64,000 bases of DNA, from the NCBI RefSeq assembly GCF_008386585.1, contig NZ_VUOB01000028.1, positions 62,001 through 126,000 of the forward strand. The letters are read 5' to 3'. Position 1 is the first letter of the stretch; the number at the start of each line of letters is the position of its first letter. A model generated the notes under the pieces. That model did no database searches. It had not been told where the DNA came from and saw only the letters and a program-made list of their open reading frames with translations. The DNA comes from Solihabitans fulvus (GTDB lineage Bacteria; Actinomycetota; Actinomycetes; Mycobacteriales; Pseudonocardiaceae). Positions 34,668 to 42,885 of the stretch are shown one piece after another. Made by a program: the position numbers and the translations under genes.

Positions 34668-36262
34668 CAGCCGTACATCCGGATCGACGACGGGTCGACA
34701 CTGCCCGCGTTGACCTCGAACTTGGTGCCGCTGCCGAAGTACGGGACGACCGAGTCGACGTAGGACACCGTGTCGACGCGCTTGACCAACGCCGCCTCGG
34801 CCGCGAGCCAGGTCGGGCAACTGGCGTCGCCCGCCATCATCGCGGCCTGCCGCACCTTGCCGTCGTACTCCGCGTTCTCGATGTGCGCGAAGTTCGTGCC
34901 GTTCGGCGGCTGCGCCCCGGAGAAGAACGGCACGGCCTGGCTCGGCAGCACCAGGCCGAGCGGCGCCATCGAGACCTCCCACTCGCCCGTGCCGAACAGC
35001 ACCTGGCTGAGCCCGGGGCTGTCGACGCCCTTGAGCGTGACCTCGGCGCCGACGGCCTTCCAGGACTGCTGGACCAGTTCGGCGGTCGGCGCGACGGTCG
35101 GCCCGCTCTGGGTGCCGTAGATGACGGTGAGCGCGAGCCGCTTGCCGTCCTTGGCCCGCACGCCGTCGGGGCCGGGGGTCCAGCCGGCCGCGTCGAGCGT
35201 GGATTTGGCCGAGGCGAGGTCGTGGGCGGGCACGTTGCCGGTGATCGTGTCTCCGTCGCACGCCTTGGGTTCGGCGGTGACCAGCCCCTTGGCCGGCTCG
35301 CCGGTGCCGTTGGTGAGCACCTTGCCGACCTGCCCGAGATCCAGCGCCTGCACCAGGGCGCGGCGCACGGCCTCGTCCCGGCCGGGACGCCCGGCTCCCT
35401 GGTTGAAGAAGAACTCGCCGACCGGCGCGAGGAAGTCGGCGTGGAACAGCTTCTGCGCGGTCAGCCGTTGCCGGTCGGGGCCGATCACCGCGGCGGCGTT
35501 GAGCCCGCCCGACAGCAACAGGTTCGACACCGTCGTGGCGTTCGGGACCACCCGCAGGACCACCTTCTCCGGCAGGCCCGGCTGGTCGGACTTCCACTCC
35601 CCCGGCCCCCACGCGTAGTCCTTGCGCCGGGTGAGCGTGTAGTGGTCGTTCGGCACGGCTTCGGTCATGGTGAACATGCCGGTGCCGCCGGAACCCTTGG
35701 CCGGCAACGCCCTGTCCCGCAGGGCGTTGCCGCAGAGGATCGCCAGGCTGCCCGCGTTGCGGAGCAGGAACGCGTCCGGCTTCCCGCTGGTGAGGCTGAC
35801 GGTGCGGGCCGCGTCGTCCGCGGTCGCCTTCGTGCCGGACGCGATCGCCAGGCCGCTGATCGGCGACTTGTTCGCCGGGTCGCCCACGAAGTTGATGTTC
35901 GCCGCGACGTCGCTCGCGGTCAGCGGCGAACCGTCCGAGCAGGTGATCCCCTTTCGCAGGGTGAAGGTCGCGGCCGTCGTGGTGGCGTCCCATTTCTCCG
36001 CGAGGCCCGCGATCGGCTTGCCGTCCTTGGCGAGGCCGATCATCGAGTCGTAGAGGAAGCGGCCGACCTGGCCGGCTACCGAGAGCACCGTCAGGTGCGG
36101 GTCGAGGGTCCCAGGGTCGGACCCGATCGCCATGGTGAACGTCGTGCCGTCCACCAGTTTCTGGTTCGCCGTCCGGTCGCCGGACTGTGCGACTCCCCCG
36201 CACGCGCTGACCGTCACGGCCAGCAGGCCGACGATCGCGACGGTGCTCCGAGCAGTTCTCAT
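34667..36262 (-). CDS. Oligopeptide-binding lipoprotein (SBP_bac_5)
   Basis: A 531-aa surface lipoprotein with lipobox VTVSAC (Cys21) and then the SBP_bac_5 pattern, including AIGSDPGTLDPHLTVLS and LAEKWDATTTAATFTLRKGI. Family 5 proteins bind di- or oligopeptides, nickel or opines; the peptidase neighbours favour peptides. ATG 36262 has GGGAGA 6 bp upstream. It is separated by 9 bp from the class-A-like hydrolase gene in the same direction, so both may be on one transcript. Confidence 0.9.
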   Translation of the reverse strand: MRTARSTVAIVGLLAVTVSACGGVAQSGDRTANQKLVDGTTFTMAIGSDPGTLDPHLTVLSVAGQVGRFLYDSMIGLAKDGKPIAGLAEKWDATTTAATFTLRKGITCSDGSPLTASDVAANINFVGDPANKSPISGLAIASGTKATADDAARTVSLTSGKPDAFLLRNAGSLAILCGNALRDRALPAKGSGGTGMFTMTEAVPNDHYTLTRRKDYAWGPGEWKSDQPGLPEKVVLRVVPNATTVSNLLLSGGLNAAAVIGPDRQRLTAQKLFHADFLAPVGEFFFNQGAGRPGRDEAVRRALVQALDLGQVGKVLTNGTGEPAKGLVTAEPKACDGDTITGNVPAHDLASAKSTLDAAGWTPGPDGVRAKDGKRLALTVIYGTQSGPTVAPTAELVQQSWKAVGAEVTLKGVDSPGLSQVLFGTGEWEVSMAPLGLVLPSQAVPFFSGAQPPNGTNFAHIENAEYDGKVRQAAMMAGDASCPTWLAAEAALVKRVDTVSYVDSVVPYFGSGTKFEVNAGSVDPSSIRMYG

Positions 36263-36271
36263 CGCTTCTCC

Positions 36272-37183
36272 CTAGGGGTTTCTGGCTTCGAGAGCCTGCG
36301 CACGCAGGTGGTCGACGGCGAGGCGGGCCGCCCTGCCGATGGCGGAGTCGATGGCGGGCTGCCGGTCCGCGAGGGAGTGGGCGCGGGTGAACACCGCGAC
36401 GGCGTAGCGACGGCCGTCGGGATAGGTCACGACGCCCGCCTCGTTGCGGACGGCCGGGAGCGTGCCGGTCTTCGCCGCGATCCGCACACCCGGTTCGAAG
36501 CCGGAGGTGATGCGGTGCGGCCAGATCTGCTCGGCCATGATCGACCGCACCCGCTCGCACGCCGACGGGTCGCCCGCGCGATCGGTCCAGATCGCGTCGA
36601 GCAGCTCGGTGATCTCGCGCGGCGTCGACGCGGTGCTGCGGTCCGGGTCGAGCACCGTGAGCTTCCACAGCTGCTCCGGGGTGGCCGAGGCGAGCCCGGC
36701 CGCCAGGTCGCCGTCCGCGTCGAGGCCGAGGTCGGCGACGACGGAGGCGAACAGATCCTCGCAGCAGCCGACCAGCCGCGTCCTGGTCAGGCCGAGGTCG
36801 GTGAGCACCCGGTCGACGGCCGCCTGCCCGATCCGGTGGAACACGACGTCGGTGGCCGCGTTGTCGCTCATGGTCAGCATGAACCGCGCGAGGTCGCGCC
36901 AGCTCAGCTCGACGTCGTCGGCGCAGCCCGCCGTGCCGATCCCGCCGGTCCGGTACCGCGCGCCGACCCTGGTGCGTTCGGTCTCGTCCAACCGCCCTGC
37001 GGCGACCTCGCGGGCGTAGGCCACCGCGACCGGGATCTTGAACACCGACGCCAGCACCACCGGGTCGTCCGCGCCGACGGCCATCTCGGGTCCGCCCGCC
37101 ACGCCGACCTCTCGGGCGTGCAGGAACCCCCGCGCCCCGGCGTCGGCGAAGACCGCCGCGATCTCCTCGGCGACGGCGCTCAC
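36272..37183 (-). CDS. Class-A beta-lactamase-fold serine hydrolase, cytoplasmic, no ExxLN motif
   Basis: A 303-aa penicillin-recognising-fold protein. SxxK is ASVFKIP, SDN is MLTMSDNAAT and KTG is AAKTGTLP. Two features differ from real class A beta-lactamases: there is no signal peptide, and no ExxLN omega-loop motif is visible between SDN and KTG (the region reads TVLDPDRSTASTP), so the deacylating Glu166 appears absent. A peptidase, amidase or esterase role is therefore more likely. GTG 37183 overlaps the upstream hydrolase stop by 4 bp. The paralogue at 38689-39600 shares the pattern. Confidence 0.8.
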   Translation of the reverse strand: MSAVAEEIAAVFADAGARGFLHAREVGVAGGPEMAVGADDPVVLASVFKIPVAVAYAREVAAGRLDETERTRVGARYRTGGIGTAGCADDVELSWRDLARFMLTMSDNAATDVVFHRIGQAAVDRVLTDLGLTRTRLVGCCEDLFASVVADLGLDADGDLAAGLASATPEQLWKLTVLDPDRSTASTPREITELLDAIWTDRAGDPSACERVRSIMAEQIWPHRITSGFEPGVRIAAKTGTLPAVRNEAGVVTYPDGRRYAVAVFTRAHSLADRQPAIDSAIGRAARLAVDHLRAQALEARNP

Positions 37184-38568
37184 CTGGTCACCCGCCGGTC
37201 GGCGCGGCCGGTGTGCAGGAACAGAGCCCGCCCGTGCCCGTCGTCGCCGACGAACGCGTGGTGCAGGTGCAGGCCCTGCACCGGTTTCGCGGCGATCAGC
37301 GTGTCGCCGTCCAGGGCGAGCAGCTCAGTCCGGTCCGCCGGCGCGCCGGCGGCGAGCAGGACGCCCTTCGGCGTGCGGTCCAGCCACAGCCTGCCGTCGT
37401 CGTCCTGGCTGACCACGATGTCCGCCACCGACGACGAGTACTCGCCGACGTAGCGCGGCGCGTCGGCCGGTCGCGCGTCGGGATCGATCACCGGTGTCGC
37501 GGGCATTTCGACCCCGGCCAGTTCGCGCAGCACGTGCGCGAAGATCGTCTGGTACACCCTGGCCGAGCTGCCGCCGTTGGTCAGCAGCGCCACCGCGACG
37601 TTCTGGCCCGGCACCACCCGCAGGAACGAGGACTGGCCGAACGTGCCGCCGTCGTGGCCGACCACCGGGCCGCCGGGCCAGTCGTAGATCGTCCAGCCGA
37701 GTCCCCAGGCGTTGCCCATGTAGCCGAGGTTGGGCAGCTCCACCTGCCGTTGCCGCATGGCCAGCGCGCTGTCCTCGCTGAGCACCCTGGTGCCGTCGGC
37801 GGCCAGCCCGTCCCGCAGGTGCATCCCGACGAAGGCCAGCAGGTCGCGCGGCCGCATGGCCAGCATCGCGCCGGCCGGGGCGTTCGACCGGGTCAGCGCC
37901 CAGATCGGCGCCGGTCGCGGCTCCTCGTCCGGCGAGGGCTGGAGGTGGCCGGTGGCGGCGCGGTACAGGATCGCCTCGTACGCGCTGGTCGCCGCGTGGG
38001 TCAGGCCGAGCGGCGTGAACAGGTGGTCGCGCAGGCACTCGTCGTAGGACTTGCCTCGCACCACCTCGACGAGGCGGCCGAGCAGGCAGTAGGCGGCGTT
38101 GCTGTAGGAGAACATCTCACCGGGCGCGAACAGCTGGGCTACCTCGCCGAAGGTGTCGACGACCTTCGCCACGCAGTCGTCGCCCCGGCCGGTGTCGGTG
38201 AAGATGTCGCCCTCGAACCCGGAGGTGTGGCACATCAGCTGCCGGACCGTGATCCGCCCGGCGGCCGCCTCGTCCGCGAGAGCGAACTCGGGCAGGTAGG
38301 TCCGGACCGGCGCGTCGAGGTCCAGCGCGCCCTCGTCGACGAGCTGCATGGCCAGCGTGGTCGTCCAGACCTTGGTGATGGAGCCGATCTGGAACAGTGA
38401 GTCCACTGTGGACTCGACGCCGGTGTCCTTGTTCAGCACGCCGGCCGAGAAGTCGATCACCTCGTCGTTCGCGAGGACGGCGACCGACGCGGCGGGCACC
38501 CGGTGTTCGGCCAGCAGGGCGGGCAGGTGCTGCTCGAACCATGCAGCGACCTCGGTCAGTTTCGACAT
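37180..38568 (-). CDS. Class-C-type serine hydrolase / D-aminopeptidase-like
   Basis: A 462-aa cytoplasmic hydrolase of the beta-lactamase class C / DD-peptidase / D-aminopeptidase family. SxxK is IGSITKVWTT, the tyrosine motif is FSYSNAAY and the third motif is VVGHDGGTFG (HxG replacing KTG). A C-terminal beta-barrel-like domain (from about residue 350) resembles the accessory domains of D-aminopeptidases. It is strongly similar to the second half of the S9 fusion at 27442-30774 (shared SLFQIGSITKVW and DGDxFTDTGRGDDC-like stretches), so they are paralogues. ATG 38568 has GAGG 8 bp upstream. An inverted 13-mer GTCCACTGTGGAC lies inside. Confidence 0.85.
   Translation of the reverse strand: MSKLTEVAAWFEQHLPALLAEHRVPAASVAVLANDEVIDFSAGVLNKDTGVESTVDSLFQIGSITKVWTTTLAMQLVDEGALDLDAPVRTYLPEFALADEAAAGRITVRQLMCHTSGFEGDIFTDTGRGDDCVAKVVDTFGEVAQLFAPGEMFSYSNAAYCLLGRLVEVVRGKSYDECLRDHLFTPLGLTHAATSAYEAILYRAATGHLQPSPDEEPRPAPIWALTRSNAPAGAMLAMRPRDLLAFVGMHLRDGLAADGTRVLSEDSALAMRQRQVELPNLGYMGNAWGLGWTIYDWPGGPVVGHDGGTFGQSSFLRVVPGQNVAVALLTNGGSSARVYQTIFAHVLRELAGVEMPATPVIDPDARPADAPRYVGEYSSSVADIVVSQDDDGRLWLDRTPKGVLLAAGAPADRTELLALDGDTLIAAKPVQGLHLHHAFVGDDGHGRALFLHTGRADRRVTR
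38401..38413. repeat. Intragenic palindrome GTCCACTGTGGAC
   Basis: Perfect 13-bp dyad (GTCCAC-T-GTGGAC) inside the class-C hydrolase gene. On the coding strand it uses Ser-Thr-Val-Asp codons including the rare ACA. Same motif at 48703, 49335 and 55983. Confidence 0.6.
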
Positions 38569-38688
38569 GCGCACCTCGTGTCAGTGGAAGGTGTGGACCG
38601 GCGATTCCGGCATGCTATGACCCCGGTCACCCTCGGCGATTCGTGCGAGACGACGAGAGCGGCCGCAACATTCATCGCGGCGGACGAA

Positions 38689-39600
38689 TCATTTCCGCGG
38701 CTGCGTGGTCTTCCGCAGCCAGCCGACCGCGCGGGCGGCGGCGAAGCCGATGAACGCGTCCCGCTCGGGAACCCGCGATCGCGAGTCGACCGCGCGCGTG
38801 AAGACGCCGACCGCGTACCGGCCGCCGTCCGGGTACTCGACGACGCCGACCTCGTTGCGCAGCAAGGGCAACGTGCCGGTCTTGCCGCTGACCCTGATCT
38901 CGTCGTCGGGGAAGCCGGACCGCAGACGGTGCGGCCAGACCTGGAGTTCCAGCCACCGTCGCACGTCGGCGCACGCCGCAGGAGGCGCGGCCTCGTCCCG
39001 CCAGATCAGGCCGAGCAGCCGGGTGATCTCCTCGGCGGTGGTGCGGCAGGTGTGTTCCGGATGCAGCGCGCGCAGCTCGCCGAGGCGGGCGGGCGACAGC
39101 CCCGCCAGCAGCCGCTCGTCGTCCTCGTAGCCGACGCCGAGGTCCTCCCCGATGGTGCGCAACAGCTCCCCGCAGTCCTGCGGCACCGCGGTGCCAGGGA
39201 GGCCCAGCCGCCGCAGCGACTCGGCGACCGCGTCCTTGCCCACCCTGGCGAGGATCAGGTCGGTGGCGACGTTGTCGCTGATGCCGATCATCAGGACGGC
39301 CAGGTCGTGCCAGGACATCGTGACGTCGTGCCGAAAAGTCGCCAACCCGTAGGGGCTCGCGGTGGGATGGCCCGGCGCCACGGTGACCCGCTCGGCGAGA
39401 TCAAGCTCGCCGTCGGCCGCCTGCCTGGCCAGTTCCAGCGCGACGGGAACCTTGAACACCGACGCCGTGACGACCGGCTCCGTCGCGTCGATGCCCACCC
39501 GCCCAGGACCGTCCAGCTCGGTCGCGTGCAACCAGACCCGCACACCGACCTCGTCGGCGCGGCCGACGATCGTCTCGATCAGCTCGGACTCGGTTTCCAT
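38689..39600 (-). CDS. Class-A beta-lactamase-fold serine hydrolase, cytoplasmic, no ExxLN motif
   Basis: A 303-aa paralogue of the hydrolase at 36272-37183. SxxK is ASVFKVP, SDN is MIGISDNVAT and KTG is SGKTGTLP. Again there is no signal peptide and no ExxLN motif (the omega region reads LRALHPEHTCRTT), so beta-lactamase activity is doubtful. Both paralogues keep the VWPHRLRSGF / IWPHRITSGF and VGVVEYPDGGRYAVGVFTR patterns near the C-terminus. ATG 39600 follows AAGGAG. It is flanked by the class-C hydrolase and an MFS carrier in the same direction. Confidence 0.8.
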   Translation of the reverse strand: METESELIETIVGRADEVGVRVWLHATELDGPGRVGIDATEPVVTASVFKVPVALELARQAADGELDLAERVTVAPGHPTASPYGLATFRHDVTMSWHDLAVLMIGISDNVATDLILARVGKDAVAESLRRLGLPGTAVPQDCGELLRTIGEDLGVGYEDDERLLAGLSPARLGELRALHPEHTCRTTAEEITRLLGLIWRDEAAPPAACADVRRWLELQVWPHRLRSGFPDDEIRVSGKTGTLPLLRNEVGVVEYPDGGRYAVGVFTRAVDSRSRVPERDAFIGFAAARAVGWLRKTTQPRK

Positions 39601-39622
39601 ACCGATGTTCGCTCCTTGTCGT

Positions 39623-40882
39623 CTACTTCGGACCTGCCGGCGCGAAGGTGAACTCCGTGGCGTTCTGCGGAACCCAGAACGCGACCACGGCGGTGATCAG
39701 GGTGGTGACGATGAGGAAACCGAACGCCGCGGTGTAGGAGAAGCTGTCCGCCAGCCACCCCATCGCCAGCGGGGCGACCGCGCCGGCGATCTGGCCGCCG
39801 AAGTTCATGATTCCCGCGCCGAGCCCGATCACCGAGGGCGGCAGCACCCGCAGCGGGAGGCCGAACACGGACATCGTCGCCATGCTGAACAGCCCGACGG
39901 CCAGCGTCTCGTAGACGGTGAACTCCGTCGTGGTGCTGGCCGATACCATCAGGATCAGCAGGACCACGGTCAGCAGCGCGATGGAACCCAGGTACCAGCG
40001 GCCCTTGTCGTGGAAGTAGCGGTCGAACAGCCAGCCGCCGAGGATGGTCGTGCCGAGACTGACCAGCATCGGGATCGCGGCCAGCACGCCGGTCTGGCTC
40101 AACGTCAGGTGTCGCGCCTCGAGCAGGTAGCTTGGCACCCAGGTGACCAGGCCGTAGCTGAGCATGTTGGTCACGCAGAACAGCAGGGTGAACTTCCACA
40201 CCAGCGGCGACCTCAGCACCTGCGCGCGGGAGACCTGCGGCGCGGCCGTCGCCGCGTCCGAGAGGCTGCTCAGCCTGGCCGGCAACGCCTTGGGCAGCAT
40301 CGCCCACACCGCGATGCCGATGGCCGCGCCACAGCCCGCCATCCAGAAGAAGGTGTGCCGCCAGCCGATGGCCATCAGCAGCGGGCCGACGATCAGCGGC
40401 GCAAGGCCGGCGCCGATCCCGCTGGCGGACAGCATGACCCCGGTGGCCGTCGCCCGGTTGGCCGGCGTCGTCCGCTCCGCGACCGCCTTGAAGGACGCGG
40501 CGGGAAACAGTCCCTGGCAGACTCCGAACAGGCCGCGGACCACCAGCAGCGTCCCGAAGGTGCCGGCGATTCCGGTCATCGCGGTGAACACGGACCAGAG
40601 CACCAGCGTGCACAGCATCGGCTTGCGGGAGCCGTACCGGTCGGCCAGGAAGCCAGCCGGAATCTGGCAGGCCATGTACACCAACGCGAAAACCGTGACC
40701 AGCCAACCCTGGGAGGTCTTGCTGAGCCCGAACTCGTGCCCGATCGACGGCAGCGCCATGCTGATCGAGAACCGGTCGATGTAGTCGATCGACCACGCGA
40801 ACAGCATGACCACCATGGTGATCAACGCCGTGCGGTTGACGAGCCGGGGCGTCCAGGTGTCCTCTGTGACCGCTGCCGTCAT
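39623..40882 (-). CDS. MFS transporter, anion:cation symporter (ACS) family
   Basis: A 419-aa 12-helix major facilitator. The first helix carries FAWSIDYIDRFSISMALPSI, typical of ACS carriers of organic anions, and the loop 2-3 signature is GFLADRYGSRKPML. ACS members move sugar acids, N-acyl amino acids, pantothenate and dipeptides. Next to serine hydrolases and N-acyl-amino-acid genes, an N-acyl amino acid or peptide-derived substrate is a reasonable guess. ATG 40882 has GGAGGT upstream. Its leader includes an inverted repeat at 40999-41018. Confidence 0.88.
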   Translation of the reverse strand: MTAAVTEDTWTPRLVNRTALITMVVMLFAWSIDYIDRFSISMALPSIGHEFGLSKTSQGWLVTVFALVYMACQIPAGFLADRYGSRKPMLCTLVLWSVFTAMTGIAGTFGTLLVVRGLFGVCQGLFPAASFKAVAERTTPANRATATGVMLSASGIGAGLAPLIVGPLLMAIGWRHTFFWMAGCGAAIGIAVWAMLPKALPARLSSLSDAATAAPQVSRAQVLRSPLVWKFTLLFCVTNMLSYGLVTWVPSYLLEARHLTLSQTGVLAAIPMLVSLGTTILGGWLFDRYFHDKGRWYLGSIALLTVVLLILMVSASTTTEFTVYETLAVGLFSMATMSVFGLPLRVLPPSVIGLGAGIMNFGGQIAGAVAPLAMGWLADSFSYTAAFGFLIVTTLITAVVAFWVPQNATEFTFAPAGPK

Positions 40883-40998
40883 GGCGACCTCCGTGCTGAA
40901 ACGGTGAGGCGAAAGGGATCGGCGCGCACACGGCGGTCGGACGGTCGCCGGTTCTCGTCGCGTTGACGACCAAGTCTGAACAACCGGCCGACAGGCGA

Positions 40999-41018
40999 GT
41001 TCGTGGAGTCACACGAAC
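40999..41018. promoter_or_regulatory. Inverted repeat GTTCGTG-N6-CACGAAC upstream of the MFS gene
   Basis: Perfect 7-bp arms (40999-41005 and 41012-41018), 117 bp upstream of the MFS start in the 239-bp gap after the PucR-type regulator gene. It is a plausible operator. The rest of the gap holds only a GC-rich (GGCGGCGC)n-like run near 41092-41121 and no gene. Confidence 0.45.
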
Positions 41019-41121
41019 CTTCGCCCGTTTTTCAGGCCGTGGACACCAATCCGTCGCAGGTCAGCGGATCAGCGGGCGGCGCTTGCGCGCGCGGCGCGGC
41101 GGCGCGGCGGCGCGGCGGCGG

Positions 41122-42813
41122 TCAGCCGTCGGTCGCGGCCGTCGGTCCTGTTCCGCCGAGATCGGTGCGGGGCAGCAACCTGAGTTGCAGCATCGCCGCG
41201 AACCGCTCGCCGGGATCGTCCAGGTTGAGCTCGCCGACCTCGGCCACCCGCCGCAGCCGGTACCGGAACGTGTTCGGGTGGACGTAGGCCGCCGAGGACG
41301 CGGCGACCACGTCACCGAAGGCGTCCAGCCAGCACCGCAACGTGTGCACCAACTGGGCCTGGTGCTGCGAGTCGTAGTCGAGCAGGCGCGCGACGGGACC
41401 GACCGCGACGTCCCCGCGCGCCGCAGCGAGGTCGGCCAGCTCCAGCATGAGCGCGTCGACGTGCACATCCTCCACTGTGGCCACCCGCCTCGCCCCGCCG
41501 TTGGCGAGCAGCACCCGCAGCGTCCGGTCCGCGCCGTCGCGCGACCCTCGCAGGCCGGAGCCGTCGATGGCGAGCGGGCCGATGCCGATCGCCGCCGCCA
41601 CCCGCCTGCCGGTGCGTTCGAGGAACGTCGACGCGACGCGGATCGACCGTTCCTGGCAGTCCGCCTGGCTTCCCGGCATCGGCACGATGCCGTACGCGAC
41701 ATCGCCGACGAGCGCGACCGCCGACCGCGGCTGGACCGCGCTCAGGTGCATGGCCAGCGCGTCCGCGATGCGCTGGCGGTCCGTGGCGAGGCGAAGGTCG
41801 TCCTCGGGCGCCGACGCCTGGCCGGGGTCGCCGAGCAACCCCATGGCGAGCACGATCGCCGGCTGGCCGAGCAGGCCGAGTCGCGCGATGGCCTCCGGCG
41901 CGCCCGCCCCGCCCTCCAGCGCGGTGCTGACGAGGTCGGCCCGCAGCCGACGCTCGACGTCGGCCCCGGCGCGCAACCGGAGCATGTGCAGCGCCACCAG
42001 CTTGGCCGCGTCGACCAGCGCCTGCGTCCGCTCCTCGCTCAGCTGTCCCGGCACGGCGGCCCAGATCGAGCCGAGCACCTCGTCGCCAGCGCGCACGGCG
42101 AGCGCCACGCGCGGCACGGTCATCGACGCGTCGTAGCGGCCCGGGTAGATGTACACCGGCCCGCTGTCCCGGTACAGGCGCTCGAACACGCCGTCGCGCT
42201 CCATGCTGCGGGTGAACCGTTCCGGCACCTGACGACCAAGGATGGTCTCGACGCGGGACTGGTCCGCCTCGTCCTGCCGCCCGGAGAACGCGAGGACCCG
42301 CGAGCTGCGGTCCTCGATGGTGACGGGCGCGTCCAGCAGCGCGGCCACGGCGTTGGCGAGCGCGAACAGGTCACCGGACGGCATGCCGCCGAGCGTCTGG
42401 GGCGACACGTCGCCAACGTCCTCCTCGGCCAGCAGGGTGCGCAGCAGCGCGGCGAGCTGGGCCCAGGACGCGCCCCTGGTGAGGCCGAGCAGGGCGACCC
42501 CGGACCGGTCCGCGGCGTGCCGGACCTCGGGGGTCGCGGCGACCGGCGAGCGGACGACGAGCGCCGCTGCGCCCTGCCGGCCGAGGTCGTGCAGGAGCCG
42601 GACGACCTCGTCCGGCTCCCGCACGCCAACCCCCAGCACCACAGCCTGTGCTGGGAACTCCGACTCGTCGAGTGGGTCGTGGATGACCACCCCGCCGAGG
42701 TGTCTCCGTGCGCTGCGCCCGCCCGCGATCGACTCGAGCAGCACGTCCCCGAGGTCCTCGAGCACGCGCGCCAGGCTGGTGTGTGGCTTGCTTGGCACCG
42801 GAGTCAGCACCAC
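41122..42813 (-). CDS. PucR/CdaR-family transcriptional regulator
   Basis: A 563-aa regulator. The N-terminal region (LGGVVIHDPLDESEFPAQAV) is a PucR purine-catabolism-type sensor. A GAF-like middle region follows (APVTIEDRSSRVLAFSGRQ), then a GGDEF-like CdaR stretch. The C-terminal HTH_30 is LLDYDSQHQAQLVHTLRCWL then AAYVHPNTFRYRLRRVAEV. Such regulators activate nitrogen or amino-acid catabolic genes in response to a metabolite. It sits between the MFS gene and the racemase operon, so it probably controls one or both. GTG 42813 is used; a palindrome at 42835-42852 just upstream suggests autoregulation. Confidence 0.88.
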   Translation of the reverse strand: MVLTPVPSKPHTSLARVLEDLGDVLLESIAGGRSARRHLGGVVIHDPLDESEFPAQAVVLGVGVREPDEVVRLLHDLGRQGAAALVVRSPVAATPEVRHAADRSGVALLGLTRGASWAQLAALLRTLLAEEDVGDVSPQTLGGMPSGDLFALANAVAALLDAPVTIEDRSSRVLAFSGRQDEADQSRVETILGRQVPERFTRSMERDGVFERLYRDSGPVYIYPGRYDASMTVPRVALAVRAGDEVLGSIWAAVPGQLSEERTQALVDAAKLVALHMLRLRAGADVERRLRADLVSTALEGGAGAPEAIARLGLLGQPAIVLAMGLLGDPGQASAPEDDLRLATDRQRIADALAMHLSAVQPRSAVALVGDVAYGIVPMPGSQADCQERSIRVASTFLERTGRRVAAAIGIGPLAIDGSGLRGSRDGADRTLRVLLANGGARRVATVEDVHVDALMLELADLAAARGDVAVGPVARLLDYDSQHQAQLVHTLRCWLDAFGDVVAASSAAYVHPNTFRYRLRRVAEVGELNLDDPGERFAAMLQLRLLPRTDLGGTGPTAATDG

Positions 42814-42834
42814 CCGACGTTAAGTTCGGCCGCG

Positions 42835-42852
42835 TCGAACCTGTTGGTTCGA
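42835..42852. promoter_or_regulatory. Palindrome TCGAACC-TGTT-GGTTCGA upstream of the PucR-type gene
   Basis: Perfect 7-bp inverted repeat with a 4-nt spacer, 22-40 bp before the regulator start, in a locally AT-richer 72-bp gap. It is positioned as an operator over a promoter or leader. Confidence 0.55.
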
Positions 42853-42885
42853 TCCGACCAAATCTAACGCCGAATTCGTCGTTTG

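Noticed and set aside
36272..39600. Calling these genes beta-lactamase resistance determinants
   Set aside because: No export signals and no ExxLN motif in the class-A-type proteins; the class-C-type protein has HxG and D-aminopeptidase-like features.
41092..41121. GC-rich (GGCGGCGC)n run as a functional tandem repeat
   Set aside because: Irregular unit length and simple composition; likely slippage-type low complexity after the regulator stop.
42835..42852. LexA/SOS box (TCGAAC...GTTCGA)
   Set aside because: The actinobacterial SOS box has a 4-nt spacer between TCGAAC and GTTCGA; here it is 6 nt, and no DNA repair gene is present.
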